A stretch of 13,446 bases of DNA, taken from CAYFJO01 sp964343305 (lineage in GTDB: Bacteria > Planctomycetota > Planctomycetia > Pirellulales > Pirellulaceae). A program made the position numbers and the translations under genes. The DNA lies in contig CAYFJO010000293.1 in assembly GCA_964343305.1 (NCBI GenBank), positions 1 to 13,446 of the forward strand. Direction: 5' to 3'. How positions within the stretch are numbered: the stretch's first letter is position 1; each line of letters begins with the position of its first letter. Below the pieces are notes generated by a model. It saw only the letters and a list, made by a program, of their open reading frames with translations. It ran no database searches and was not told the DNA's origin. Shown here piece by piece: positions 1 to 6,882 of the stretch.

Positions 1-2530
1 CTTCAGCGTTGGTCGACCCCATGACAAACTGACCGGCGGGAATGCGCGCCAGTGTCATCGTCACACCGTTGCCGAGTTCAATCGTCTTCCGAAAAGATGT
101 TTGTGCCGACTGCCGTCGCCGCGCCTCTTCGACGTCGAATGGCCAGCCCTCGACTTTGGGGAGCTGCCGTGTGGTGATCGGTGCTGACTCTTGCGTAGGC
201 GACGCGATCTTCGATCGCGGAATTAGTGGAAGTGCTTCCGGATCTTCTTTGGGGCCGCCGTATAACCCCGTCAGCTCGATTCGCCGCCGGTCCGCGCCTT
301 CCGGAACGGGACACACATCGCCCCAACTACCGTGACACGGTCCATTCAGATCAATCCATGTAATCAGCCGGTCCCATGCCTCTCTGTCTAGACGCACATT
401 GTAGTGTCCCTTCTTGAGCATCTGGATCAGCTCACTCGTATCAGCGTGGTATTCACCGGGTACGAGAAGATTGACATCGTCCTCGATGTTGACCCGGCGA
501 ATGTAGGGCACGAGTGCCTCGTATGCGGGCGTGTAGCGAACGGACGTTCCGCCAAGCGCCTGGCGCGCTTCGGGATGTAGGCGATTCGCTCCCAGTCGCG
601 TCAACTGCCGACCACCATATCCGTTGACCAAGCGTTCCGACCGCAAGTCGCAAATCACCTGCTTGTCACCGCGAGACTTCCCATCGTGGCAACCTGCACA
701 ATGCCGATCAAGCACGGGCTGCACCTCTCGTTCGAAATCGAATCCCCTCGCCGGACCGTACCATGGCTCGATGTCCACGGGCGGTCGGCTGGCTGCCAGA
801 TCGTATCGCACTGCCGGCGTGTCTCTTGGTTGTTCGTGGCAACCGACGCACGAGACGCTCTCGCCCGGCATGGCTGTGTACCAACTCCGCATCAATTGCA
901 CGGCCTTTCCCTCCGTGTCGAGTGGCTGGATGGTTAACGGAGTGTTGGCAGGAACGCGAAATGACGCCGAGCCATCTTCATAAACCGGAACGGTACCGAG
1001 CATTCTCATCACTTCCCACGGCCCACCGCTGCCGATCTTGTCCGGCCCCGCCAACCCAGGGAAGCCAAAATGGTAGGCAACGATCCGCAGCCGCTTCACG
1101 GTGCCATGCGGGACGCCAGCCAGCCCAGGGCCCGCGTAGACGTTGTGAACATAGACCACAGCGTCGTCGCGCTGGAGATCGACTCGGTCCGGAATCACGG
1201 GTGGTCGCGGCACCTTACGGACCGGGATGGGCTCGAATAAATCGAACCCGGGTCTTACGCAAAGTGGCTCGATGTTGTCGAACACATCCACGATGTAAAT
1301 ACCCCACGGCGATTTGCGACTGGGTTGAGCAGCCACCAGGAAATACTTGTCGCTGAGGGGATACGGATGCAGGAATTTCGGCCACGAGTCCTCGACGAGC
1401 CGATCGCGAACGACGGGCCTGACCGGCTGGTCACGACCCGGAATCCTCTGCACGATCCCGTCCGCTTCGTGCCAACCGCGGGCAATGTCCAAAACGGCCA
1501 ATTCGCCCATGCGCGGCACACCGTGATAGCCCGCGACGATCGCGCCAAGCTTGTTCGGCGAACCTGGTATGCCGCGTGGGAAGTACAGCGCGTTGGGCCA
1601 GTACGAATTGCTCCCGTACACGGACCGTTGTCCCGTCCCGTCAGGGTTCATGACCATCAACGGCCGCAAGTACATGTGCATCGTTCCCGAATAATCCCAG
1701 CGGCTGTAAATCACTTGGCCGGAAGGTAACACGGCCGGGTGCAGATCCAGGTCCTGGTCGAAACACAGTTGCCGCACACCGCCGCCGTCGGCATTCATTC
1801 GGTAAAGGCTGCAAGCTCGCTCGACTCCGTGCCAACAAGGAACGGCATGAAACGACGCCGTCGACGCGAATACGATTCGCCCATCGGGCAGATAGCAGGC
1901 GTCGAAGTTGTCCACGTCCGGTTGATCGCCACGCGACACCTGCCGCAATCCGCTGCCATCCACTTGGACTTCCCAGATCTGCCAACTCCCGTCACGCGGC
2001 ATGGTGAACAAGAGGCGATCCGCATCAAAGTGCAAGTCAAGTTCGCCCACGAATTCGCTTCCCTGCGGCCGGTACAACGTGCGCAGCCGTCCGTCACGTC
2101 CAACGGGCGACAACACTGCGATCTCGTTATCGTAGCCCGTTTGCTCGATGCCAGAATTGCACTTGTGGTTGACGGGTAGTCCCAGTTGACCGCGCCGCCG
2201 CTTCAGCAGCACGAGCTGGTCGAACTCGAGCAGCGGATTCGCCAGCAGGGCTTGGCTTCTCAATTCAGCCAGCTTCTCGGCGACCGACCGATCGCCAGCG
2301 CGACCGGCCTTGTCCAAAGCGCTCAGTCGTTCCAGAAACTCTTGCCCCTTGGGATAGCCAGCCCCAAACGTCTCGGTCAGATCCACAAGGGCCAAACGCA
2401 GCGACTCGAATTGATTGCTGCTCGCGGCGCTCACACCGGGACCACGGTCGTCAGCGCGCAGACAACATACACTCGACGCGACCTCAAGTGCGATGACGAC
2501 AACGAATACGGGCGCAATTCGCATGGCCAT
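1..2530 (-). CDS. HzsA-like dihaem cytochrome c fused to FGE/SUMF1-like domain (partial, C-terminus off left edge)
   Basis: The frame is open from ATG 2530 (or the in-frame ATG 2524) to the window edge, giving 843 codons without a stop. An in-frame TAG lies just upstream. Residues 1-26 look like a signal peptide ending near LRADD. A helical stretch (about 35-110) and a propeller-like region (about 120-440) with PD40-type motifs such as LPSGQVIYSRWDY follow. A middle domain (about 455-600) resembles the hydrazine synthase alpha middle domain (KRLRIVAYHF; VYEDGSASFRVPANTP). Haem c sites are C561-VG-C564-H565 and C611-AG-C614-H615. From about residue 813 the sequence reads like the start of a formylglycine-generating-enzyme/SUMF1 fold (LARIPAGQFVMGS), and the window then ends. 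The gene starts 21 bp after the DUF6580 stop, so they are probably cotranscribed. It is related to the product of 6883-10029. The role is inferred as secreted redox enzyme; the substrate is unknown. HzsA-like identity is fairly sure; the FGE call rests on about 30 residues. Confidence 0.87.
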   Translation of the reverse strand, partial: MAMRIAPVFVVVIALEVASSVCCLRADDRGPGVSAASSNQFESLRLALVDLTETFGAGYPKGQEFLERLSALDKAGRAGDRSVAEKLAELRSQALLANPLLEFDQLVLLKRRRGQLGLPVNHKCNSGIEQTGYDNEIAVLSPVGRDGRLRTLYRPQGSEFVGELDLHFDADRLLFTMPRDGSWQIWEVQVDGSGLRQVSRGDQPDVDNFDACYLPDGRIVFASTASFHAVPCWHGVERACSLYRMNADGGGVRQLCFDQDLDLHPAVLPSGQVIYSRWDYSGTMHMYLRPLMVMNPDGTGQRSVYGSNSYWPNALYFPRGIPGSPNKLGAIVAGYHGVPRMGELAVLDIARGWHEADGIVQRIPGRDQPVRPVVRDRLVEDSWPKFLHPYPLSDKYFLVAAQPSRKSPWGIYIVDVFDNIEPLCVRPGFDLFEPIPVRKVPRPPVIPDRVDLQRDDAVVYVHNVYAGPGLAGVPHGTVKRLRIVAYHFGFPGLAGPDKIGSGGPWEVMRMLGTVPVYEDGSASFRVPANTPLTIQPLDTEGKAVQLMRSWYTAMPGESVSCVGCHEQPRDTPAVRYDLAASRPPVDIEPWYGPARGFDFEREVQPVLDRHCAGCHDGKSRGDKQVICDLRSERLVNGYGGRQLTRLGANRLHPEARQALGGTSVRYTPAYEALVPYIRRVNIEDDVNLLVPGEYHADTSELIQMLKKGHYNVRLDREAWDRLITWIDLNGPCHGSWGDVCPVPEGADRRRIELTGLYGGPKEDPEALPLIPRSKIASPTQESAPITTRQLPKVEGWPFDVEEARRRQSAQTSFRKTIELGNGVTMTLARIPAGQFVMGSTNAE

Positions 2531-2551
2531 TCGTGCGTTGTTCGTTCCCTA

Positions 2552-3157
2552 TTAGCTCACAGGCAATGGCACAGTGGCAGGCGTGGTTACAACATGTCGG
2601 CGAGACGCCAGGGCAAACAAGGCATGACCGCCAAACAGTGCGAAGGCGAATAGCAAATCACCGAAAACCGTAAATCGAAAGAACGGCAAGGCGCTGATGT
2701 AGCTGTACAACAATCCGGAATAGGTGTGATCCGTGCCAAACCAAATCCAGTGCGCAAAGTTGGTCGTCAGATAGAACATGAGAGACGAGCCCAGGGCACA
2801 GGTCATCAACCCTGCAATTGCCACGACGGCTGACGTGAGCCCGGTGCGTTTGAACGCCACGCAACGATGCAGCACACCGCGCAACACGACCGGCAACGCA
2901 AGGCTTGCGTATACCACAACCATCACCTGCCACGAGTACCCGCCGATGAAGTAGTCGCTAATCGCCATGACCGTCAGCGGCACGGCCAGCGCAGTCAACC
3001 CGTTACGAAAGTAGTACCCCGAGAACAGCGCCAACGCGGCGACCGGCCCAAAGTTCGGCAGATCCTGGAAAAACAACCTCAGTCCCACACCGAGAGCGAC
3101 CAAGACAACAAACGCACATGCTTCAGACAATCTTTCCCGTTTGGTCGTGTTACTCAT
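2552..3157 (-). CDS. DUF6580-family integral membrane protein (putative transport protein)
   Basis: This is a 201-residue polytopic membrane protein with about five hydrophobic segments: near residues 12-30, 50-70, 74-94, 102-128 and 158-186. The N-terminal pattern RLFFQDLPNFGPVAALALF, followed by GYYF, matches the RLxPHPPNFxPxxALALFxGxxF signature I associate with DUF6580, which resembles ECF-type S-component proteins. The substrate is unknown. The ATG at 3157 is preceded by GGAG about 10 bases away (GCGGAGTTTTGCAAGATG). It lies directly upstream of the HzsA-FGE gene with 21 bp between them, so the two probably form an operon. Length and charge pattern look intact. Family assignment is from memory of the motif; transport is inferred only from the family name. 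Confidence 0.85.
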   Translation of the reverse strand: MSNTTKRERLSEACAFVVLVALGVGLRLFFQDLPNFGPVAALALFSGYYFRNGLTALAVPLTVMAISDYFIGGYSWQVMVVVYASLALPVVLRGVLHRCVAFKRTGLTSAVVAIAGLMTCALGSSLMFYLTTNFAHWIWFGTDHTYSGLLYSYISALPFFRFTVFGDLLFAFALFGGHALFALASRRHVVTTPATVPLPVS

Positions 3158-3443
3158 CTTGCAAAACTCCGCGTCCGAGTCGAGTTACAACGGTATGTAA
3201 GAACGAGTTTCTCGATTCCACAAACCGCACCTAAACAAAATAAAACAGGTTTAATTTAGACAGTAAGAGTGATTATAACAAGAGAGGCGGCTTCTGCCAG
3301 GAAGAAAGAGCCAGACCAGGCCAGCTCGCGGTGGCGACACGAGATGTTTGTGCGCGATCTATTATCAGCCGCTGGTTGCTTGTTCTGTTCGCGCCTGCGG
3401 TTTGGGCAACTCACGCGGCTGACGCCTATTTTGTCCGCCTGCC
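3158..3443. other. Intergenic region between PQQ-like gene and DUF6580 gene
   Basis: This 286-bp stretch lies between two minus-strand genes. The 3190-3280 part is AT-rich and holds a candidate promoter for the DUF6580 operon. No credible coding frame was seen: the short open frames run into the PQQ-like gene on the wrong strand and show no family signal. There is no clear terminator with a U-tract downstream of the PQQ-like stop. Confidence 0.5.
3272..3300 (-). promoter_or_regulatory. Candidate sigma70-type promoter for DUF6580/HzsA-FGE operon
   Basis: On the minus strand a perfect TATAAT lies at 3277-3272. A CTGGCA (4 of 6 to TTGACA) lies 17 bases upstream at 3300-3295. Transcription would give a leader of roughly 100 bases before ATG 3157. 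Planctomycete promoters are poorly defined, so this is only a consensus match. Confidence 0.35.
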
Positions 3444-4856
3444 CTACTTCGTGCCGATGCAAAACAGGTGTTTGTTTCCGCGAATGTAGATACGGCCATC
3501 TTGAAAGGCCGGACTGGTAACGCACGTTTCGCCCAGATCGGCTTCCGCGATGCGCTTACACGCTTTGCGTGTTGGCTCAACAATCGATGCTCTGCCTTTA
3601 CGGCTGAAGAGATAGACACGATTGCCGACCAGACTCGGTGATGACACGAACTCGGCGTCAAAATCTTCTTTCCATAGCGCGTATCCGCCTGCCTTTTTGT
3701 CATAACAAGTCAATGTGCCGTATGTGTCCAGCAGCAGGATGAACCTATCGGTGGCAAGCGGACTGCAAATGTCAGGCAGCCCTTCGTCAACGCTCCACGC
3801 GATGTGCGTGCCAGTGACATCGCCGCGACCACCGGCTCGAATCGCCGACAAGCTGGCATAATCGTTGGCCGCAAAGACCATCCCATCAGAGTAGATGGGC
3901 GAGGGGCCAATCTCCGCGGGCTCGAGGCAGTTAGCTCGCCAGATTTCCGCTCCCGATTGTGGCGAGTAAGCGATGACCCAAGGATCGCTGCACGTAATGA
4001 TCTGGGGCCGCGACTTATGCTCCACCACAATTGGTGAACACCATCCGGCGGGCACTTGGCGGGTCACCTGCCAGACGGTTCTGCCCGTTGCGCCGTCCAA
4101 GGCCAGCAACTTCGAGCGGTCGTCCTTGGCTATTCCCTGTCCCTGGTCGAACTGCACGATCACCCGGCCCTTGTACGTCGCCAACGACGATGCGTGGCCG
4201 TAGTGATTCTTGGGAATTCCCAGCGAGAGGGACCAAGCTTCGTTTCCCAAAAAGTCGAAAGCCACGACGTCGCCCCCGGCGAACATGGCGTACACCCGCC
4301 TACCGTCGGTGGCCATGGTCGGCGCAGCGAAACCGGTGTCTCTGCTCACTTTGATGGGCTGTCCGGCGTCCGGCGCGTTGCCGGTCACTTCCTTTCGCCA
4401 GAGAATCTTTCCACTGGCGGCGTCGAAGCAGTAGACTTCGCGGCGGTCCTTCGTCGCGCCGCTGAGAAAAACACGGTCCTTCCAAACGATCGGCGAATTA
4501 GCACCGGGCAGGGGTGTAGTGGTCTTCCACAGAATTCCCTTGCCCGATGCGCCGTCCCACTTGGTAGGCACATTGGTATGGGTGGAAACGCCTGATCCGT
4601 CTGATCCGCGAAAGCTTGGCCAGCTTCGGCGGAGTTCTTCCGTTGTCGCCGGGGCGGGCGTGACTGAGCCAGTTTCGGGCGGCATCGCTGCGAATGATCT
4701 CGCGTTGATGACGCACGTTGTGCCGAGTAGAGCCAAGATCAGCACTGAGACCACCCAAAGGTACTCGCGTCTTGATCGCTCCTGACAGTCCGGTCCCGAT
4801 GTCTTCGTGGTTGGATCGGATCGCTTGCTGCAAAGCGTTGCGGCCCACTTACTCAT
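3444..4856 (-). CDS. PQQ-like beta-propeller repeat protein, membrane-anchored or secreted
   Basis: The protein is about 470 residues from ATG 4856. Residues about 32-52 (YLWVVSVLILALLGTT) form one hydrophobic helix after a basic stretch, acting as a signal anchor or long signal peptide. The rest is a run of PQQ-like/pyrrolo-quinoline-type propeller blades with repeated motifs: PLPGANSPIVWKDRVFLSG, YCFDAASGKILWRKEV, GRRVYAMFAGGDVVAFD, LLALDGATGRTVWQV, IAYSPQSGAEIWRANC and a final IYIRGNKHLFCIGTK. WPSFRGSDGSGVS just before the blades is typical of planctomycete members. Such proteins often bind no PQQ and act as scaffolds, so enzymatic activity is not claimed. Start choice: the frame is open up to TTG 4967, with ATG at 4862 and 4856. 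ATG 4856 has AGG seven bases upstream, while TTG 4967 has no ribosome site. The gene stands alone, with 286 bp downstream to the next minus-strand gene. Confidence 0.88.
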   Translation of the reverse strand: MSKWAATLCSKRSDPTTKTSGPDCQERSRREYLWVVSVLILALLGTTCVINARSFAAMPPETGSVTPAPATTEELRRSWPSFRGSDGSGVSTHTNVPTKWDGASGKGILWKTTTPLPGANSPIVWKDRVFLSGATKDRREVYCFDAASGKILWRKEVTGNAPDAGQPIKVSRDTGFAAPTMATDGRRVYAMFAGGDVVAFDFLGNEAWSLSLGIPKNHYGHASSLATYKGRVIVQFDQGQGIAKDDRSKLLALDGATGRTVWQVTRQVPAGWCSPIVVEHKSRPQIITCSDPWVIAYSPQSGAEIWRANCLEPAEIGPSPIYSDGMVFAANDYASLSAIRAGGRGDVTGTHIAWSVDEGLPDICSPLATDRFILLLDTYGTLTCYDKKAGGYALWKEDFDAEFVSSPSLVGNRVYLFSRKGRASIVEPTRKACKRIAEADLGETCVTSPAFQDGRIYIRGNKHLFCIGTK

Positions 4857-5029
4857 GATCATGCCTACCGTAGTCGCGACGACGAAAAGACATAGCTCCA
4901 GCGGCCCGAAGTCGCCGGACTTCAGGAGCGAATCAGAACGCCCGCAACCTGAAGCATCCGGACACAACTATCGGGAATCTATTGTTCAGTTGCCTGAGCG
5001 CCTCACAAAGTTTGACCGACTTCGGGCTA

Positions 5030-5443
5030 TCAGTCCGTCTTTTGTCGCTCCAAGACGAGGCAAAAGTTTCCGGCACCGGTTTTGAATTCCGTGGGCGGGT
5101 TCTTTGAATTGACGCACCACTTGAGGGTATCCCCTTCCAGCGAGTAGATCCCGAAGTAAGATCGGCCCTTTTGCCCACCTAGCGTCCCCGTTCCATCCAT
5201 TCTCCGCGGCTTCGTCGAGAGGTCCAGCTTGTATGTTCCACCACCAATGTCCGATGTCTTATCGCCCTGAATCCTGATGCAGGTCACGCCATCAGCCTTA
5301 ATTGTGAGTACATGACCTTGAGCGCCACCGTCCACACCTCCTTTCCAAGTGCCCACTAGATTCTTCCGTGCCTGAGCGTCGTTGTCCTCCGCAGCTGCGA
5401 ATTGTGCCACCGCAATGATGCATACAAAACTGACGAATTTCAT
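5030..5443 (-). CDS. Small secreted lipocalin-like protein, TIGR03067-type planctomycete family
   Basis: The product is 137 residues. MKFVSFVCIIAVAQFAAA is a clear signal peptide with likely cleavage after A18. The mature part starts near KNLVGTWKGG and continues with GTYKLDLSTKPRRMDG, YFGIYSLEGDTLKWCVN, NPPTEFKTG and FCLVLERQK. This order (GTW, then TYKLDxxxKP, then GIYxLxGDTLKxC, then a PxxF segment, then LxLERx) is the pattern of the TIGR03067 domain, abundant in planctomycetes and of unknown function, probably a small beta-barrel. The ATG at 5443 follows AAAGGAGCAAACC, a strong ribosome site seven bases away. That decides the start, although the frame stays open far upstream across the URO-D gene on the other strand. 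It is divergent from the URO-D gene and shares its promoter region. Confidence 0.88.
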   Translation of the reverse strand: MKFVSFVCIIAVAQFAAAEDNDAQARKNLVGTWKGGVDGGAQGHVLTIKADGVTCIRIQGDKTSDIGGGTYKLDLSTKPRRMDGTGTLGGQKGRSYFGIYSLEGDTLKWCVNSKNPPTEFKTGAGNFCLVLERQKTD

Positions 5444-5516
5444 GGTTTGCTCCTTTCGGATGAGTAAACTTGACCAAGGTCGCAAGTTGGTAACTGTTTC
5501 CAGACGACCAGAAACA

Positions 5517-5538
5517 CTATAATACCGCTCTAGTATAG
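5517..5538. promoter_or_regulatory. Palindromic operator/promoter candidate in divergent intergenic region
   Basis: CTATAATA-CCGCTC-TAGTATAG forms an inverted repeat with 7 of 8 matching positions around a 6-base spacer. The left arm contains TATAAT reading rightward (5518-5523). The right arm contains TATACT reading leftward (5537-5532). The element sits about 35 bp upstream of the URO-D start and about 75 bp upstream of the TIGR03067 gene. It could hold -10 boxes for both directions or a dimeric repressor site. No good -35 was found, so this is suggestive only. Confidence 0.35.
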
Positions 5539-5572
5539 CGTGTTGCCAGCCGTGTGCAATCGTGGAGAAGCC

Positions 5573-6703
5573 ATGACCGACCGAGAGCGAATTCTTGCCG
5601 TGATGGCGGGCAAGCCGCCCGACCGGATTCCTTGGATCCCTCGGCTGCTGCTTTGGTACAACGCTCATCAGAAATCCGGAACGTTGCCCGAGCGATATCG
5701 GGACTGGAATCTGCGCGACATCGAGCGTGATTTGGGACTGGGCACCCCTGCGAGAGACGGCGTCGTTTTCCGCACCGAGATCAGCGGGGTCGAAATCGAA
5801 GAGCGTTGGCTGGATGACCTTCATCTGCGCACGGAGTACCGAACGCCGGTCGGCACGGTGAGTACGCTCTTTCAGGGCAGCGACGTGTTGAGGAAACAGG
5901 CGATTCAAGATCTGCAGGTCGAGTTCATGCTCAAGGACCGGCAGGACTATTCGGTCGTGCAGTACATTCTCGAAAACACCACGGCCATTCCCACTTATGC
6001 TGAGTATGAGCGTTACGAAGCCGAAGTCGGCGACGACGGCTATCCCCTGGTGAATTGCGGAGACTGCCCGTTTCATCATTGGATGCGGGCGCTTGTTGGG
6101 TATGAGCAGGCCTATTTTCACCTGGCCGATTATCCCAGCGAAGTCGAACGTCTGCTGGCCACGATGACCCAATTGGACGAGCAGCGATACTGGCCGCTGA
6201 TCGCCGACTCGCCGGCCAAACTGATCCTGCACGGCGTCCATTTCTCCAGCCACATGACTCCGCCGCCCATGTTTGAGAAGTACATGCTGGCTTACTATAA
6301 AAAGCTGTCTGTCTTGTTACGATCTCGCGGCAAGACGTTGACACTTCACGGCGACAACGACACGCGTCAAATCCTTGGCCACATCGAGCAGGCCGGATAT
6401 GGCATGGTCGAGTGCTTCGTGACCTATCCCATGGTCGAAACGACGTTAGCCGAAGCCCGCGCGGCATGGGGCAACCGAGTCATCATTTGGGGCGGAGTGC
6501 CGTCGGCGATACTGGAAGATCCTTATACGGATGAACAGTTTGAACGCGACATGGAAACCATATTTCGCACGATCGCGCCCGGTGATGCTTTTATTCTGGG
6601 CGTCGCGGATAACGTCATGCCCGGCGCCAAGCTCGAGCGAGTTCGGCGCATCACGCAAATGGTCGAGCAGTTTGGTGCGTATCCCATCGGAGTCAACAAC
6701 TAG
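5573..6703 (+). CDS. Uroporphyrinogen decarboxylase (URO-D) family protein, probably methyltransferase-like
   Basis: The protein has 376 residues from ATG 5573, which follows GTGGAGAAGCC with GGAG about six bases upstream. An ATG at 5540 in the same frame has no ribosome site and overlaps the promoter palindrome. The N-terminus, MTDRERILAVMAGKPPDRIPW, has the usual family opening (R-x-R-x-L ... G-x-x-P-D-R-x-P). Later TIM-barrel motifs include LILHGVHFSSHMTPP, LTLHGDNDTRQIL, GYGMVECFVTYPMVE, VIIWGGVPSAIL and DAFILGVADNVMPGA. The family covers HemE and the MtaA/MtbA-type corrinoid methyltransferases. The extra N-terminal region with LLWYNAHQKSG and the context away from haem-synthesis genes argue against classical HemE. 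No H-x-C...C zinc triad of MtbA was evident. Substrate is unknown. It is followed by a repeat and then the second HzsA-like gene on the same strand. Confidence 0.88.
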   Translation: MTDRERILAVMAGKPPDRIPWIPRLLLWYNAHQKSGTLPERYRDWNLRDIERDLGLGTPARDGVVFRTEISGVEIEERWLDDLHLRTEYRTPVGTVSTLFQGSDVLRKQAIQDLQVEFMLKDRQDYSVVQYILENTTAIPTYAEYERYEAEVGDDGYPLVNCGDCPFHHWMRALVGYEQAYFHLADYPSEVERLLATMTQLDEQRYWPLIADSPAKLILHGVHFSSHMTPPPMFEKYMLAYYKKLSVLLRSRGKTLTLHGDNDTRQILGHIEQAGYGMVECFVTYPMVETTLAEARAAWGNRVIIWGGVPSAILEDPYTDEQFERDMETIFRTIAPGDAFILGVADNVMPGAKLERVRRITQMVEQFGAYPIGVNN

Positions 6704-6743
6704 CCGGGATTATTCATTTCTTACCCAGAACACCATGTATTTC

Positions 6744-6802
6744 GTGCCACGGCTGTGTCAGCCGTGATTGTGCGCGAAACACGGCTGACACAGCCGTGGC
6801 AC
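6744..6802. repeat. Perfect inverted repeat made of two REP-like hairpins
   Basis: The 23-bp arms at 6744-6766 and 6780-6802 are perfectly complementary around a 13-base spacer. Each arm is itself a hairpin: CACGGCTG-TGT-CAGCCGTG in the left arm (6748-6766) and CACGGCTG-ACA-CAGCCGTG in the right (6780-6798). The design resembles paired REP/BIME elements or a small MITE. It lies in the 179-bp gap between the URO-D stop and the HzsA-like start. It could fold as a cruciform or act as a terminator or mRNA stabiliser. It lacks a U-tract. Confidence 0.85.
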
Positions 6803-6882
6803 AAATAATCAAGGCTAACGATGCCAGAAGGAAAACCACTGTCCTTTTTCAGTCCGATATTTTGCAGTTCAAGGAGACGAGT

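Noticed and set aside
763..1356. A 197-residue plus-strand open frame
   Set aside because: It is rich in Arg and Pro with no domain, and lies opposite the haem and propeller region of the minus-strand gene.
5030..6253. A 407-residue minus-strand protein spanning the URO-D gene
   Set aside because: The part from 5444 to 6253 is an open frame antisense to the URO-D gene. The real gene starts at ATG 5443 with a strong ribosome site and signal peptide.
5573..6703. Haem biosynthesis gene hemE serving the local cytochromes
   Set aside because: The motifs fit the wider URO-D family better than classical HemE, and no other haem-synthesis gene is nearby.
6744..6802. Intrinsic terminator of the URO-D gene
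   Set aside because: The hairpins are strong, but no U-tract follows and the arms are too long and symmetric. A repeat element explains it better.
6796..6882. N-terminal extension of the discoidin-HzsA protein from ATG 6796
   Set aside because: It begins inside the inverted repeat. ATG 6883 has a strong ribosome site followed by a signal peptide.
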